Assembly: GCF_011044995.1 (NCBI RefSeq)
Contig: NZ_JAAKZW010000005.1
Location: 62,001 to 126,000 of the forward strand
Reading direction: 5' to 3'
Length of the DNA stretch: 64,000 bases
From: Streptomyces mesophilus
GTDB lineage: Bacteria; Actinomycetota; Actinomycetes; Streptomycetales; Streptomycetaceae
How positions within the stretch are numbered: the stretch's first letter is position 1; the number at the start of each line of letters is the position of its first letter. Shown here piece by piece: positions 33,858 through 42,596 of this stretch. A model generated the notes under the pieces. The model was not told where the DNA came from. It saw only the letters and a list, made by a program, of their open reading frames with translations, and did no database searches. Made by a program: the position numbers and the translations under genes.

Positions 33858-34769
33858 TCAGGGACGGCCCTTGAGCTCGGGAATGTCCGCCCGGTTGGTG
33901 GAGATCGTGATGTCGTCGTACCAGATGTAGCTGTCGTTCTGCGGCGCGAACTCCCAGGTGGCGCCGCCGGCGAAGCTGGAGAAGTAGGCCCGGTCGACCT
34001 TGTCGTCGTTGGTGACGAAGCGCAGGCCGGTCACCTTGGCCGCGGGCTTGCCGTTGTAGAAGACCTCGATCTCGCCGTCGGGATTGGCCTGTCCGTCGGT
34101 GACGGTGTTGACCCTGACCCGCTGGACGACGTTGACCCACTCCCCCTTGGGCCAGTGGACGGTCTCGCCGTTCTGCCGCAGCGTGACGTAGTCGCCGTAC
34201 TGGCCCTCGTGGCCCATGTGGTAGTAGTACAGCGCCGCTTCACCGGTGTTGAGCCGCCAGATGAAGCGGGAGCTGAAGCCGTTGGTGCCGTCGCAGACCT
34301 GCCCGCCGGAGCAGGAGGCGCCGCCCGCGAGGCCGATGCCGACCTTGCCGGCGTTGTACACCGTCCCCCAGCTGAAGTTCTCGTCGAACTTGACCCACTG
34401 GGACACGTAGTACTGCCGCGCCTTGTCGAGCCGGAACGGGGCCTGGGCGCCGGAGTCCTCCGGGCCGATCCTGCCCTCCGGGTAGAGGACGCGCAGCGAC
34501 TTGTCGCCGCTGTGGGCGGGTTCGGTGTCGTCGACCACGGTCCGGGTGTCCATGCCCTGCTGCCAGGGCGCGGTGAACCCTTCCTTCGCCCATTCGTCGA
34601 GCGTGTACGGGCCTCCGGCGGGCGGCCGCTCGAAGGAGTTGGTCAGGTGGGAGCCGGGCTTGCCCTCGACCTCCACGGTGGTGCCCGACGCCAGCTGCGG
34701 GTACAGCAACGCGGGGGCGAGCAGGGCCGTGGCCATGGCGGTGGTGAGGGTCAGTTTTCTGCGGTTCAA
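33858..34769 (-). CDS. Secreted PL14-like polysaccharide lyase, single domain
   Basis: A 303-residue paralogue of the lyase at 32398-33717. It has the same core motifs (GKVGIGLAGGASCSGGQVCD, FSSRFIWR, ALYYYHMGHEGQYGDYV, NPDGEIEVFYNG) but no CBM6. A signal peptide covers residues 1-29. The core is roughly two-thirds identical by eye, so this is an older tandem duplication that has diverged. The pair may act on the same polymer, one in solution and one bound to the solid surface. The gap of 140 bp between the two genes (33718-33857) shows no clear signal. Confidence 0.78.
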   Translation of the reverse strand: MNRRKLTLTTAMATALLAPALLYPQLASGTTVEVEGKPGSHLTNSFERPPAGGPYTLDEWAKEGFTAPWQQGMDTRTVVDDTEPAHSGDKSLRVLYPEGRIGPEDSGAQAPFRLDKARQYYVSQWVKFDENFSWGTVYNAGKVGIGLAGGASCSGGQVCDGTNGFSSRFIWRLNTGEAALYYYHMGHEGQYGDYVTLRQNGETVHWPKGEWVNVVQRVRVNTVTDGQANPDGEIEVFYNGKPAAKVTGLRFVTNDDKVDRAYFSSFAGGATWEFAPQNDSYIWYDDITISTNRADIPELKGRP

Positions 34770-34820
34770 CGGGGGCCTCGCTTCGGGTTGTTGGTGGTAA
34801 GGCGTCTTGGGTGGTGAGGT

Positions 34821-35600
34821 TCAGGCGGTGTCGTCCATCAAGGCGCGGAAGGCTGAGAGGGCTTGGTCGAGCGGCGCCGCCTGCGGATACCAGGCGGCCT
34901 CCCATTCGAGGGAGAACCAGCCGCTGTAGCCGATCTCGTCGAGCAGCCGGCGGAACGCCTCGAGCGGCACGGCGCCCGACGCAGGCAGGACGGGGGCCAG
35001 GTCCTGCGGAGAGGCGACATCCTTCAGCTGTACGTGAGTGAGCAGCCCGGTCAGCGCGGCGGCGGTGTCGGCCAGGGACTCGCCGACCCGCCACGGGTTG
35101 ACCACGTCCCAAAGGGCGCCCAGCTGCGGCGGGTTGCCGGCCCGGTGCAGGACGTCGGCGACCGCGCGTCCGGTGAGGAAGGCGTCGTGGGTCTCGAGCA
35201 GAATCCGTACGCCGGTGTCCGCGGCGAACTCGACTGCCCCCGCGAGCCGTTCGGCGGCGAGGTCGGCGGCACCGGAGTCGTCCGGGTCCCCGCCGAAGAC
35301 CCGCAGGTACGGGGCGCCCGCGGCGCCAGCCAACTCCAGGTGCCGTTGCAGGACTTCGCCCGTTGCGGGGGCGCGGGCGCCGACCTGGACGTAGGAGGCG
35401 AGGCAGATGACGTCGATGCCCGCGTCGGCGAGCTGTCGGCCGACGGTCCCGGCGTGCTCGTGCGTGGCGTCGGGCGGCAGGATCTCACCGTCGGCGCAGC
35501 GCAGTTCGATGCCACCGCAGCCGTGCCGACCGGCGAGGTCGGCCACATACCCCACCGGGGCGCCCGGGCAGCCCAGGGTGCTGAACGCGAGGCGGTTCAT
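34821..35600 (-). CDS. Sugar phosphate isomerase/epimerase-like TIM-barrel protein
   Basis: A 259-residue protein of the AP-endonuclease-2/xylose-isomerase-like fold. The usual metal ligands are visible in order: Glu in ILLETHD, Asp in ALWDVVNPW, His in LLTHVQLKD and Glu in FSLEWEAAW. Such enzymes isomerise or epimerise keto sugars or inosose-type rings. Its ATG overlaps the TGA of the Gfo/Idh/MocA gene by 4 bp, so the two work together, presumably oxidising and then rearranging a sugar acid from the imported oligosaccharide. Confidence 0.88.
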   Translation of the reverse strand: MNRLAFSTLGCPGAPVGYVADLAGRHGCGGIELRCADGEILPPDATHEHAGTVGRQLADAGIDVICLASYVQVGARAPATGEVLQRHLELAGAAGAPYLRVFGGDPDDSGAADLAAERLAGAVEFAADTGVRILLETHDAFLTGRAVADVLHRAGNPPQLGALWDVVNPWRVGESLADTAAALTGLLTHVQLKDVASPQDLAPVLPASGAVPLEAFRRLLDEIGYSGWFSLEWEAAWYPQAAPLDQALSAFRALMDDTA

Positions 35601-36637
35601 GCGGAGTTCCGCAGCAGGTCGCCGGGGAGCGGATGCGGTCCGCCGGTCACGGACTCGGTCCGGCCGCTGAGTGCGGACTCGTACACGGCAAGGACCGTCG
35701 CCACGACCGAGCGTCCGTAACGGCCGTCCACGATGGGCGGCCGTCCGGTGCGGCAGGCCTCGGTGAAGTCCGCCAGCTGGGCCGTGAAGGCGTCGGCCGG
35801 CTCCTCGTCGGGCGGGGCGAGCAGGGTCTCCGCCGCGCCGCGGCTCACCCAGATACCTTCGGGCGCCGACCAGCGCAGGGAGCCCTGCTCGCACAGCACC
35901 ACGGTCTCGTCGGTGTACGGGACCGGGGCGCTGGTGAGGTGGAAGTCCGCCTTCACCCCGTTGGCCAGGTCGACCAGGCCCATCGCGTCCGTCTCGATCT
36001 CCAGACCGCCACGGCTCCAGGTGTGCGCGTGCACGGACTCGGCGGCGCTCCCGGCCAGCCATTGGATGCGGTCGAGGCCGTGGGTGCCGACGTTCATCAC
36101 GATGCCGCCGCCCGCCATCACGGGATCGAAGAACCAGTCGGGGCGCGAGCCCTTGGCGTAGTGCGAGGTGCGCCGGTGGGAGATGGCGCGCACCGGGCCG
36201 AGCTCGCCCGAGCGCAGAATCGCCTCCGCGCGGCGGGCGCCTGCGCCGAAGCGCACGACGTGTCCGACCGCCAGCACCACGCCTGCCGCGTCACAGGCCT
36301 CGACCATCGCCGTGCAGTCCGCGACGGAGGTCGCCATCGGCTTCTCGACCAGGACGTGCACCCCGGCCGCCGCGGCGGCGAGCGTCATCTGCGCGTGCAG
36401 GGCGTGCGGCGCGGTGATGATCACGCCGTCGAGCGGTTCGCGGGCCAGCATGTCCTCGTGGCGGGTGTACGCGGCGGCGCCGGCCTGCCGTGCCATCGCC
36501 TGGGCGGCGTCGGCCCTGATGTCGCAGACCGCGGCCACGGTGACGCCGGGCAGCGCACGCGCCGCCTGGACGTGCAACGCGCCGACGATGCCTGTGCCGA
36601 TGATGCCGAGCCTGAATCCGGGCTCGTTGGTTCGCAC
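35597..36637 (-). CDS. Gfo/Idh/MocA-family oxidoreductase
   Basis: 346 residues from GTG 36637 with AAGGAGTC upstream. The Rossmann domain starts GIIGTGIVGALHVQAARA, and VLVEKPMATS gives the conserved EKP motif. GGIVMNVGTHGLDRIQWLAG supplies the catalytic His segment of the C-terminal domain. It oxidises a sugar or inositol derivative with NAD(P). It overlaps the isomerase-like gene and lies behind the ABC importer genes, from which it is separated by a 17-bp tandem-repeat block. Confidence 0.92.
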   Translation of the reverse strand: MRTNEPGFRLGIIGTGIVGALHVQAARALPGVTVAAVCDIRADAAQAMARQAGAAAYTRHEDMLAREPLDGVIITAPHALHAQMTLAAAAAGVHVLVEKPMATSVADCTAMVEACDAAGVVLAVGHVVRFGAGARRAEAILRSGELGPVRAISHRRTSHYAKGSRPDWFFDPVMAGGGIVMNVGTHGLDRIQWLAGSAAESVHAHTWSRGGLEIETDAMGLVDLANGVKADFHLTSAPVPYTDETVVLCEQGSLRWSAPEGIWVSRGAAETLLAPPDEEPADAFTAQLADFTEACRTGRPPIVDGRYGRSVVATVLAVYESALSGRTESVTGGPHPLPGDLLRNSA

Positions 36638-36650
36638 CGATGACTCCTTG

Positions 36651-36779
36651 GGTTCTTTGCGGGTGGTGGCTCTTTGCGCGTGGTGGTTCTTTGCGCGTGG
36701 TGGTTCTTTGCGCGTGGTGGTTCTTTGCGCGTGGTGGTTCTTTGCGCGTGATGGTTCTTTGCGCGTGATGGTTCTTAGC
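36651..36779. repeat. Minisatellite: seven 17-bp tandem units plus a partial one
   Basis: Consensus unit GGTTCTTTGCGCGTGGT, with copies starting at 36651, 36668, 36685, 36702, 36719, 36736 and 36753, then a partial copy at 36770. Units 3-5 are identical, units 6-7 end in GAT, and units 1-2 have single changes. It fills the gap between the Gfo/Idh/MocA and permease genes. The unit is not a multiple of three and no translation signal precedes it, so it is not coding. Confidence 0.9.
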
Positions 36780-36804
36780 GTCCAGCCGTCCGGCCGCGAC
36801 GCGG

Positions 36805-37683
36805 TCAGCCCTTCACCCCGGCCGACATGGCTCCGCGTACGAAGTAGCGCTGAGCGACGACGAAGAGGACGAGGATGGGCACCAGCGACATCAGCGCCGC
36901 GGCCGTCACCAGCTGGTCGTTGCCGACGAACTGGCCGCGCAGTCCCATCACTCCGAGCGGCAGGGTCAGCTTGTCGGGCGAGGTCAGGTACACCGTCGGC
37001 TCGAGGACGGCGCCCCAGGACGCCATGAACGTGAACACGCTCAGGGTCGCCAACGCCGGTTTGACCAGCGGCAGATGGATCCGTGTGAAGATCCGCCAGG
37101 GTCCGGCGCCGTCGAGGGTGGCCGCCTCCTGGAAGTCCTGCGGGATCGCCAGGAACGACTGCCGCATCAGGAAGATCCCGAACGGTGTCGCCAGCCAGAA
37201 CGGCACGATCAGCGGCAGGAACGTGTCCAGCCAGCCGAACTCCCGGAACATCAGGAACGACGGGATGATGGTGACCACCGTGGGCAGCATCAGCGTGCCC
37301 AGCGCCGCCGTCAGAAGCGCGCCGCGTGCGGGCAGCCGCATCCGGGCCAGCGCATGGCCGACCATCGCGCTGCTGAGGACATTGCCGACGGTCGCCGCCG
37401 TAGCGATGACGAAGCTGTTGAGGGCGTACGTGCCGAACGGTGCGCGGTCCCACACCTGCGAGTAGTTCGACCACTGCGGTGGGTCCGGCAGGATGACCGG
37501 CGGCACCTCGATGTACTGCGCGTGCGACTTCAGGGAGTTGAACAGCGCCGCCAGGAACGGCAGCACCATGAGCAGGGCGCCCGATCCTACGAAGAGGTAG
37601 GCGGCAACCCGCCCGAACCGGATCCGGGTCCGAGGCCGAATTCGAGGCCGGACGCGGGGTTGCTCGACGAGGGCCTCAGGCAT
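36805..37683 (-). CDS. ABC sugar transporter permease (MalG type)
   Basis: A 292-residue protein with six predicted transmembrane segments. The EAA loop is EAATLDGAGPWRIFTRIHLP, and the usual end is ILVLFVVAQRYFVRGAMSAG. The N-terminus is Arg/Pro-rich and cytosolic. It overlaps the MalF-type gene by 8 bp. With that protein and the binding protein it forms a CUT1-family importer for oligosaccharides. No ATPase gene is present; in Streptomyces a shared MsiK-type ATPase usually drives such importers. Confidence 0.94.
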   Translation of the reverse strand: MPEALVEQPRVRPRIRPRTRIRFGRVAAYLFVGSGALLMVLPFLAALFNSLKSHAQYIEVPPVILPDPPQWSNYSQVWDRAPFGTYALNSFVIATAATVGNVLSSAMVGHALARMRLPARGALLTAALGTLMLPTVVTIIPSFLMFREFGWLDTFLPLIVPFWLATPFGIFLMRQSFLAIPQDFQEAATLDGAGPWRIFTRIHLPLVKPALATLSVFTFMASWGAVLEPTVYLTSPDKLTLPLGVMGLRGQFVGNDQLVTAAALMSLVPILVLFVVAQRYFVRGAMSAGVKG

Positions 37684-38656
37684 AGTGCACCCACCGCTTC
37701 TGGAGCCGCAGTTGGATCAGGGTGAGGACGAGGATCACCGCGAACAGCACCCAGGCGATCGCCGCCGCGTAACCCATCTGGAAGTACTCGAAGCCCTGCC
37801 GGTACATGTAGAGCACCGTCAGCTCGCTCGCGTCGCCAGGGCCGCCGCCCGTCATGACGAAGACCTGCTCGAAGGCTTGCAGGGTGGTGATGGTGGACAG
37901 GACGAGCACGAGGAACGTCGTCCCGGAGACGCCCGGCACGGTGATGTGCCGGAACCGGCCCCAGGCGCCGGCCCCGTCGACCCGGGCCGCCTCGTAGCGC
38001 TCCTGCGGGATCGCCTGCAGGGCCGCGAGGAACAGCACCATCATGTAGCCGGCGCCCTTCCACACCGCGATCAGCGCCAGCGTCGGGATCACAAGGACGG
38101 GACTGTCCAGCCACATCAGCGGGTCGATGCCGAACCAGTCGAGGACCGCGTTGGCGCTGCCGAGGCGGGGGTTGAACACCGCGTCGGCGACGTACGCCAT
38201 CACCACCCAGGACGACACGACGGGCACGAAGTACGCGCCGCGAAGCAGCGGCATGAACCGCAGCTTCTGGTTCAGCGCGACGGCCAGGGCCAGCGCCACC
38301 ACGGTCTGCAGCGGTACGAAGATCAGCGCGAAGTAGCCGGTGTTGAGCAGGCTCGTCCAGAACGCCTCGTCGCCGAGGAGCCGGGAGTAGTTGTCCAAGC
38401 CGGTCCAGCTAGGTGAGGACACGGTGTCGTAGTCGGTGAAACCGAGGTAGGCGAGGGCAAGCACCGGCCAGGCCGTCAGCAGGACGAGATGGGCCAGGTA
38501 CGGAGTGGCGAAGAGCATCGCCCATCGGCGTTCGACGCGTCGCGCGGAGTGTGCGGGGCGGTCCGAGCGAGGGGCGCGGCGCGGTGTACGGAGGGTCTTG
38601 CGGGGTGCGCCCGCCACGTCGCGCCTCCTCCTCTGCTCGGTGGCGAGGGGCGTCAT
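37676..38656 (-). CDS. ABC sugar transporter permease (MalF type)
   Basis: 326 residues from ATG 38656, which overlaps the binding-protein stop as ATGA. It has a basic, disordered N-terminus, six transmembrane segments, the EAA loop YEAARVDGAGAWGRFRHITVP and the FVMTGGGPGDASELTVLYMY segment typical of MalF-type CUT1 permeases. It pairs with the permease at 36805-37683. Confidence 0.94.
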   Translation of the reverse strand: MTPLATEQRRRRDVAGAPRKTLRTPRRAPRSDRPAHSARRVERRWAMLFATPYLAHLVLLTAWPVLALAYLGFTDYDTVSSPSWTGLDNYSRLLGDEAFWTSLLNTGYFALIFVPLQTVVALALAVALNQKLRFMPLLRGAYFVPVVSSWVVMAYVADAVFNPRLGSANAVLDWFGIDPLMWLDSPVLVIPTLALIAVWKGAGYMMVLFLAALQAIPQERYEAARVDGAGAWGRFRHITVPGVSGTTFLVLVLSTITTLQAFEQVFVMTGGGPGDASELTVLYMYRQGFEYFQMGYAAAIAWVLFAVILVLTLIQLRLQKRWVHYA

Positions 38657-39999
38657 CCGGCGGGCCGGAAGCGGTCGATGGCCGACTGCGCCTCGTCCTG
38701 CCCGGTCTTCAGAGCGTCGGGGACGGAGGACTCCTTGTTCAGCGCACCGGTGACGGCCTCGGCGAGCGCCGTCGTGTACTCGCTCCACACCGGGTTGAGG
38801 CCCAAGTCGTCGGCGTCGGCCAGGGAGTCGAGGAACACTTTGCGCTCCGCGGGCGGGGTCTCGGGGCTCAGGAAGGCGGGCGTCTGCGTGACCTTCTTGT
38901 TGATCGGGATCGCTTCGCCGATCGCGGTCCAGTCGGTCTGCGGCTTCTCGCCGGAGAAGAACTCGATCCACTTCCAGGCGGCTTCGGCCCGGGCGTCCGG
39001 TGCGGCCCGGTTGATCACCCAGGCGTTGATGTTGGCGAGGTCACCGCGCTGTCCGTCCGGGCCCTTGGGCAGCGGGGCCACTCCGAAGTCGACCTTGCCC
39101 TGGTTGGCGGTCTGGATCCGGGCGTAGATGCCGAACTGCATCGCCACCACGCTGCTGGGGAACAGGGTCTGGGACTTGCCGAGGGCCTCGGTCGTGACCG
39201 GGTCGGGTGCGACCTTGTCCTCGTACATCGTCTTGAGCATCCAGTCGAAGGCCTCGCGGCTCCCCGGGCTGTCGATCGCGACCTTGCCGTCGTCGCCGAG
39301 GACCTCGCCGCCGAAGGCCTCGACCATCGGCCACCAGCTCTCGACGAAGCTCGGGGAGTAGGAGCGGAAGCCGTAGACGTCCGGCTTGCCGTCGCCGTTG
39401 GTGTCCTTGGTCAGCTTCTTCGCCGCGGCCAGCAGATCGTCGTACGTCCAGTCGGCAGTCGGCTCCGCGACTCCGGCGTCCTTGAACAGCTTCTTGTTGT
39501 AGAACAGCGCCGTGGACTGGGCTCCTTGCGGGAATCCGTACAGGCGGCCCTTCGGATCGCCCTTCTTGATCAGGTCGACGCCCAGGTAGTCGTCGGCGTT
39601 CAGCTCGGACGCGTAACCGCTGAGGTCGCGCAGGCTGCCTCGGCCCGCGAACTCCTGGACGAGCACGCCGTCCGACAGCCACACATCGGGTGCCTTGCGG
39701 CCGGCGAGCTGGGTGCGCAGCCGGGTGTGGAACTTGTCGTAGTCGGCCGACTCGATCTTCACGCGGATCGTCGGGTTGGCCTTCTCGAACTCCTTCACCA
39801 GCTTGCGCATGGTGCCGTCGGCAGGTCCGCCGGCCTCCGCGTAGTAGCCGAGGGTGATGGTCGTCTTTCCGTCGGCGGCCCCGCCGGAGTCACCGCCGCA
39901 GGCGGTCGCGGTGAGCGCCATGGTCAGCGCGAGGGCGGATGCGGCTGTTCTGGTGCGAACTGCCCTGCGGATGGGCATGGTTGTGCTGCGGATGGGCAT
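38653..39999 (-). CDS. ABC sugar transporter solute-binding lipoprotein
   Basis: A 448-residue lipoprotein. Signal and lipobox: SALALTMALTATACGGDS, lipidated Cys near residue 34. The CUT1 binding-protein fold is marked by VKEFEKANPTIRVKIE-type text near residues 69-85, GRKAPDVWLSDG, and the conserved late region EAAWKWIEFFSGEKPQ. It captures the oligosaccharide outside the membrane. The start is 39999; a second in-frame ATG seven codons later arises from a local sequence duplication and has no ribosome site. It lies 75 bp behind the regulator gene. Confidence 0.93.
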   Translation of the reverse strand: MPIRSTTMPIRRAVRTRTAASALALTMALTATACGGDSGGAADGKTTITLGYYAEAGGPADGTMRKLVKEFEKANPTIRVKIESADYDKFHTRLRTQLAGRKAPDVWLSDGVLVQEFAGRGSLRDLSGYASELNADDYLGVDLIKKGDPKGRLYGFPQGAQSTALFYNKKLFKDAGVAEPTADWTYDDLLAAAKKLTKDTNGDGKPDVYGFRSYSPSFVESWWPMVEAFGGEVLGDDGKVAIDSPGSREAFDWMLKTMYEDKVAPDPVTTEALGKSQTLFPSSVVAMQFGIYARIQTANQGKVDFGVAPLPKGPDGQRGDLANINAWVINRAAPDARAEAAWKWIEFFSGEKPQTDWTAIGEAIPINKKVTQTPAFLSPETPPAERKVFLDSLADADDLGLNPVWSEYTTALAEAVTGALNKESSVPDALKTGQDEAQSAIDRFRPAG

Positions 40000-40074
40000 G
40001 GCTGATGAGCCTCTCTGCTCAGCGGGACCGGTGCGGTCCGTTTAGTCGTGGCGGGTGTGCGTGCCTCGCTCGCG

Positions 40075-41223
40075 TCAGGTAGTCGCGGTGACGGCGCGTG
40101 CCCGGTGGTTCGTTTCGGTGGCGGCGTCCGATCCGCCGCACGAGGCCCGTACGACGAGGCGGGGCTGGAGTTCGAGACGGCGGGCCGAGATCTCCGGCCC
40201 CTTGGTGATGCGCTGCAGCAGGAACTCGGCCGCCAGCGCGCCGATATCGGCCTTGGGCGGTGCCACCGCCGTGAGGGCGGGATCGCCGAACTCCGCGATG
40301 TCATCGTCGTAGGCGACGACCGCGAGGTCCTGCGGCACCCGCATGCCGAGCCGCCGGGCATGGCCCAGAAGCATCACCGCGTCGCGGTCGCCGTGACAGA
40401 ACACGGCGGTGACGCCGCTGCCGCGGCACATGGCCGCATAGGCCTGGATCTCCTCGCTCGACCACTCCACGCGCTGGACGACCGCTTCGGGCACGGGCTC
40501 CACACCGAGGGCCGCGGCGGCGAGTTCGTAGCCCTCGGTGATCACGGCGGCGGTGCCGGTGCGCAGCCGGCCCAGGTAGCCGATCCGGGTGTGGCCGAGC
40601 GAGGTGAGATGCCGCATCGCCGCGTACACGCCGCCCACATGGTGGGTGGCCACGTACGACGTGGGGTCGTCGGGAGCCGGGGCAGGAGGACGGCGCTCAA
40701 CCAGGACATAGGGAACGGGCAGCCGGTGCAGGGCGTCCACGTGCGCCTGCGGATCGTCCGCGAGGTTCAGGTTGGGTACCAGGATCAGTCCGTCGACGCC
40801 GTTGTCGAGGAGCCGTCGGGTCTGCTCCGCCTCCAGGGCGAGGCGGTTCTCGGAGCTGGCCAGGATGACGCCGGCGCCCGCGGCGGTCGCCGCCCGTTCG
40901 ATCCCCTCGATGACCTGCGGGTAGTAGTACGACGTCGAGGGGACGAGGACACCGAGCAGCCGTCGTCGCGGAGTGGGCGGCAGGCTCTCCACATACGTGC
41001 CCGAGCCCTGCCGGCGCACCACGATGCCCTCGTCCACCAGGGCGCCCACCGCGCGGCGCACGGTGTTGAGCCCCACGGCGTAGGACTCCGCCAGTTCCGG
41101 CTCGGTGGGCAGCTTGGTGCCGATCCCCCAGCCTTCGTCGGAGATCCGTTGGCGCAGCGCCTCCGCGACGACCTCAGATTTCATTCCCTTGGAGAATGAA
41201 TTCCGCTCACTGCTTGCTGTCAT
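40075..41223 (-). CDS. GntR-HTH/LacI-sensor hybrid regulator
   Basis: A 382-residue regulator. The N-terminal winged helix is GntR-type (VVAEALRQRISDEGWGIGTK, then LPTEPELAESYAVGLNTVRRAVGAL), and the rest is a LacI/periplasmic-binding-protein sensor (LLGVLVPSTSYYYPQVIEGI ... DLAVVAYDDDIAEF). This hybrid is the AraR layout. It faces the enolase-type gene, and an 18-bp perfect palindrome lies in that gap. It probably represses the importer-lyase locus and is released by an oligosaccharide or sugar acid. Confidence 0.93.
   Translation of the reverse strand: MTASSERNSFSKGMKSEVVAEALRQRISDEGWGIGTKLPTEPELAESYAVGLNTVRRAVGALVDEGIVVRRQGSGTYVESLPPTPRRRLLGVLVPSTSYYYPQVIEGIERAATAAGAGVILASSENRLALEAEQTRRLLDNGVDGLILVPNLNLADDPQAHVDALHRLPVPYVLVERRPPAPAPDDPTSYVATHHVGGVYAAMRHLTSLGHTRIGYLGRLRTGTAAVITEGYELAAAALGVEPVPEAVVQRVEWSSEEIQAYAAMCRGSGVTAVFCHGDRDAVMLLGHARRLGMRVPQDLAVVAYDDDIAEFGDPALTAVAPPKADIGALAAEFLLQRITKGPEISARRLELQPRLVVRASCGGSDAATETNHRARAVTATT
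41180..41200. promoter_or_regulatory. Inverted repeat inside the hybrid regulator start region
   Basis: TTCATTC (41180-41186) and GAATGAA (41194-41200) face each other across 7 nt. The same GAATGAATTC core forms the perfect palindrome at 41326-41343. It lies within codons 8-15 of the regulator gene, so it could be a second operator site or a chance match. Confidence 0.35.
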
Positions 41224-41325
41224 GGCCGGGATGATGCACCAGCCATTTCTTGGCCGTCAATGCTTGTGGACTAATTCCTTTCATGGTTCTCTGCGTCCTG
41301 ACACCGCTCCTGACCTGCCAAAACA

Positions 41326-41343
41326 AGGAATGAATTCATTCCT
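41326..41343. promoter_or_regulatory. 18-bp perfect palindromic operator candidate
   Basis: AGGAATGAATTCATTCCT is perfectly symmetric and lies between the divergent hybrid-regulator and enolase-type genes, just before the ribosome site of the latter. AT-rich symmetry of this length is rare in this genome. It is the best candidate binding site for the GntR/LacI hybrid. Confidence 0.7.
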
Positions 41344-41359
41344 GGAAGAAGGAGGACTG

Positions 41360-42571
41360 TTGACCTCCATAGCCACGCCCGCCAGCGCATTGCAGGGTCT
41401 GGTCATCGAAAGCATCGAGTGTTTTGTGCTGCCTCTGCCCACCCTGCGGGACTTTGTGATCTCCGGTGGGGTGGTGACGCGGCGCGGCGGTACGCACCCC
41501 CGCGTCCTGGTCCGCATCGGCGCGGGCGGCGCCGTCGGCTGGGGCGAGGCGACTCCCGCCCCGACCTGGACGTACGAGACGGTCGAGAGCATCGTGGCGA
41601 CCATCGAGCGCTATCTCGGTCCGCCGCTCCTCAACCGGCCGGTGTGGGACATCGCCGGCGCCCACCGCGTCTTCGACCGGGCCATCAACCCCGGCTACAC
41701 GACCGGCACTCCCCTGGCCAAGGCCGCACTCGATCTCGCCCTGCACGATCTCGTCGGCCGCCTTCTCGGCCTGTCCATCGGGGAGTTGTGGGGCCAGCGG
41801 CAGATCGACCGGGTGCCGCTCGCCTGGATCGTCTCCGGGGATCCGCCCACCGCGGCCGACGAGGTGGCCGAGGGACTCGACGCCGGATACGGAGCGTTCA
41901 AGATCAAGGTCGGGACGGCTCCCCTCGAGGAGGACGTCCGCCGCGTGGAGGCCGTACGGGCGGCCGCGCCCACCGCACCGCTATGGGTGGACGCCAACCA
42001 GGGCTACACCGTGAACCAGGCGCTGCAACTGTCCCGCCGCCTCCAGCCGTACGACATCGATCTGCTCGAACAGCCGCTGCGGGCCAACGACCCGCTCGGC
42101 CTGCGCCGGTTGCGTGAGCGCAGCGAGATCCCGATCGCGGTGGACGAGAGCCTGGTCCACCCCAGCGACCTGGCCGCCTTCGTCCATCTGCAGGCGCTGG
42201 ACATCGCCGTGGCCAAGGTGCAGCGCACGTCAGGTCTGCATCTGTCCCGACGGTTGTGCGCGCTGGCGCAGGACTGCGGGATCGGTCTGGCGGGCTCCGG
42301 CCTCACGGACTCCGATCTGGGCCTTGCGGCGTCCCTGCACCTGTTCGCCGCCTTCGGCATGGACCGTCCGGCCGACCTCAACGGCCGCCAGTTCGTACGG
42401 TCCACGTACGTCGCGGGCCCCGGGGTCGAGGTACGCGACGGCGTCGCCATGGTGCCGACGGGGCCGGGCCTCGGCGTGGAGGTGGACGAGGAGGCAGTGC
42501 GCGGCCAGGCGGTCTACCCGTTCGACGGACTCCTGCGGCGGCGGATCACGGCGGGCGCGGGCCACCCCTAG
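41360..42571 (+). CDS. Enolase-superfamily (mandelate racemase/muconate cycloisomerase-like) enzyme
   Basis: About 403 residues. The capping domain (VIESIECFVLPLPTLRDF) is followed by a TIM barrel with YGAFKIKVG holding the catalytic Lys, metal ligands in LWVDANQG, LLEQPL and IAVDESL, and AVAKVQRTSG on the next strand. The family makes or isomerises enolates of carboxylates; several members dehydrate sugar acids, which would suit a uronate pathway. The start is unsure. TTG 41360 lies close behind AAGGAGGA; ATG 41330 is in frame but has no proper spacing. It diverges from the locus regulator. Confidence 0.82.
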   Translation: MTSIATPASALQGLVIESIECFVLPLPTLRDFVISGGVVTRRGGTHPRVLVRIGAGGAVGWGEATPAPTWTYETVESIVATIERYLGPPLLNRPVWDIAGAHRVFDRAINPGYTTGTPLAKAALDLALHDLVGRLLGLSIGELWGQRQIDRVPLAWIVSGDPPTAADEVAEGLDAGYGAFKIKVGTAPLEEDVRRVEAVRAAAPTAPLWVDANQGYTVNQALQLSRRLQPYDIDLLEQPLRANDPLGLRRLRERSEIPIAVDESLVHPSDLAAFVHLQALDIAVAKVQRTSGLHLSRRLCALAQDCGIGLAGSGLTDSDLGLAASLHLFAAFGMDRPADLNGRQFVRSTYVAGPGVEVRDGVAMVPTGPGLGVEVDEEAVRGQAVYPFDGLLRRRITAGAGHP

Positions 42572-42596
42572 CCTCCGCGGTGGCGGCGCTGACAGC

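Noticed and set aside
36651..36779. CRISPR array
   Set aside because: The units are directly adjacent with no spacers, and no cas gene is present.
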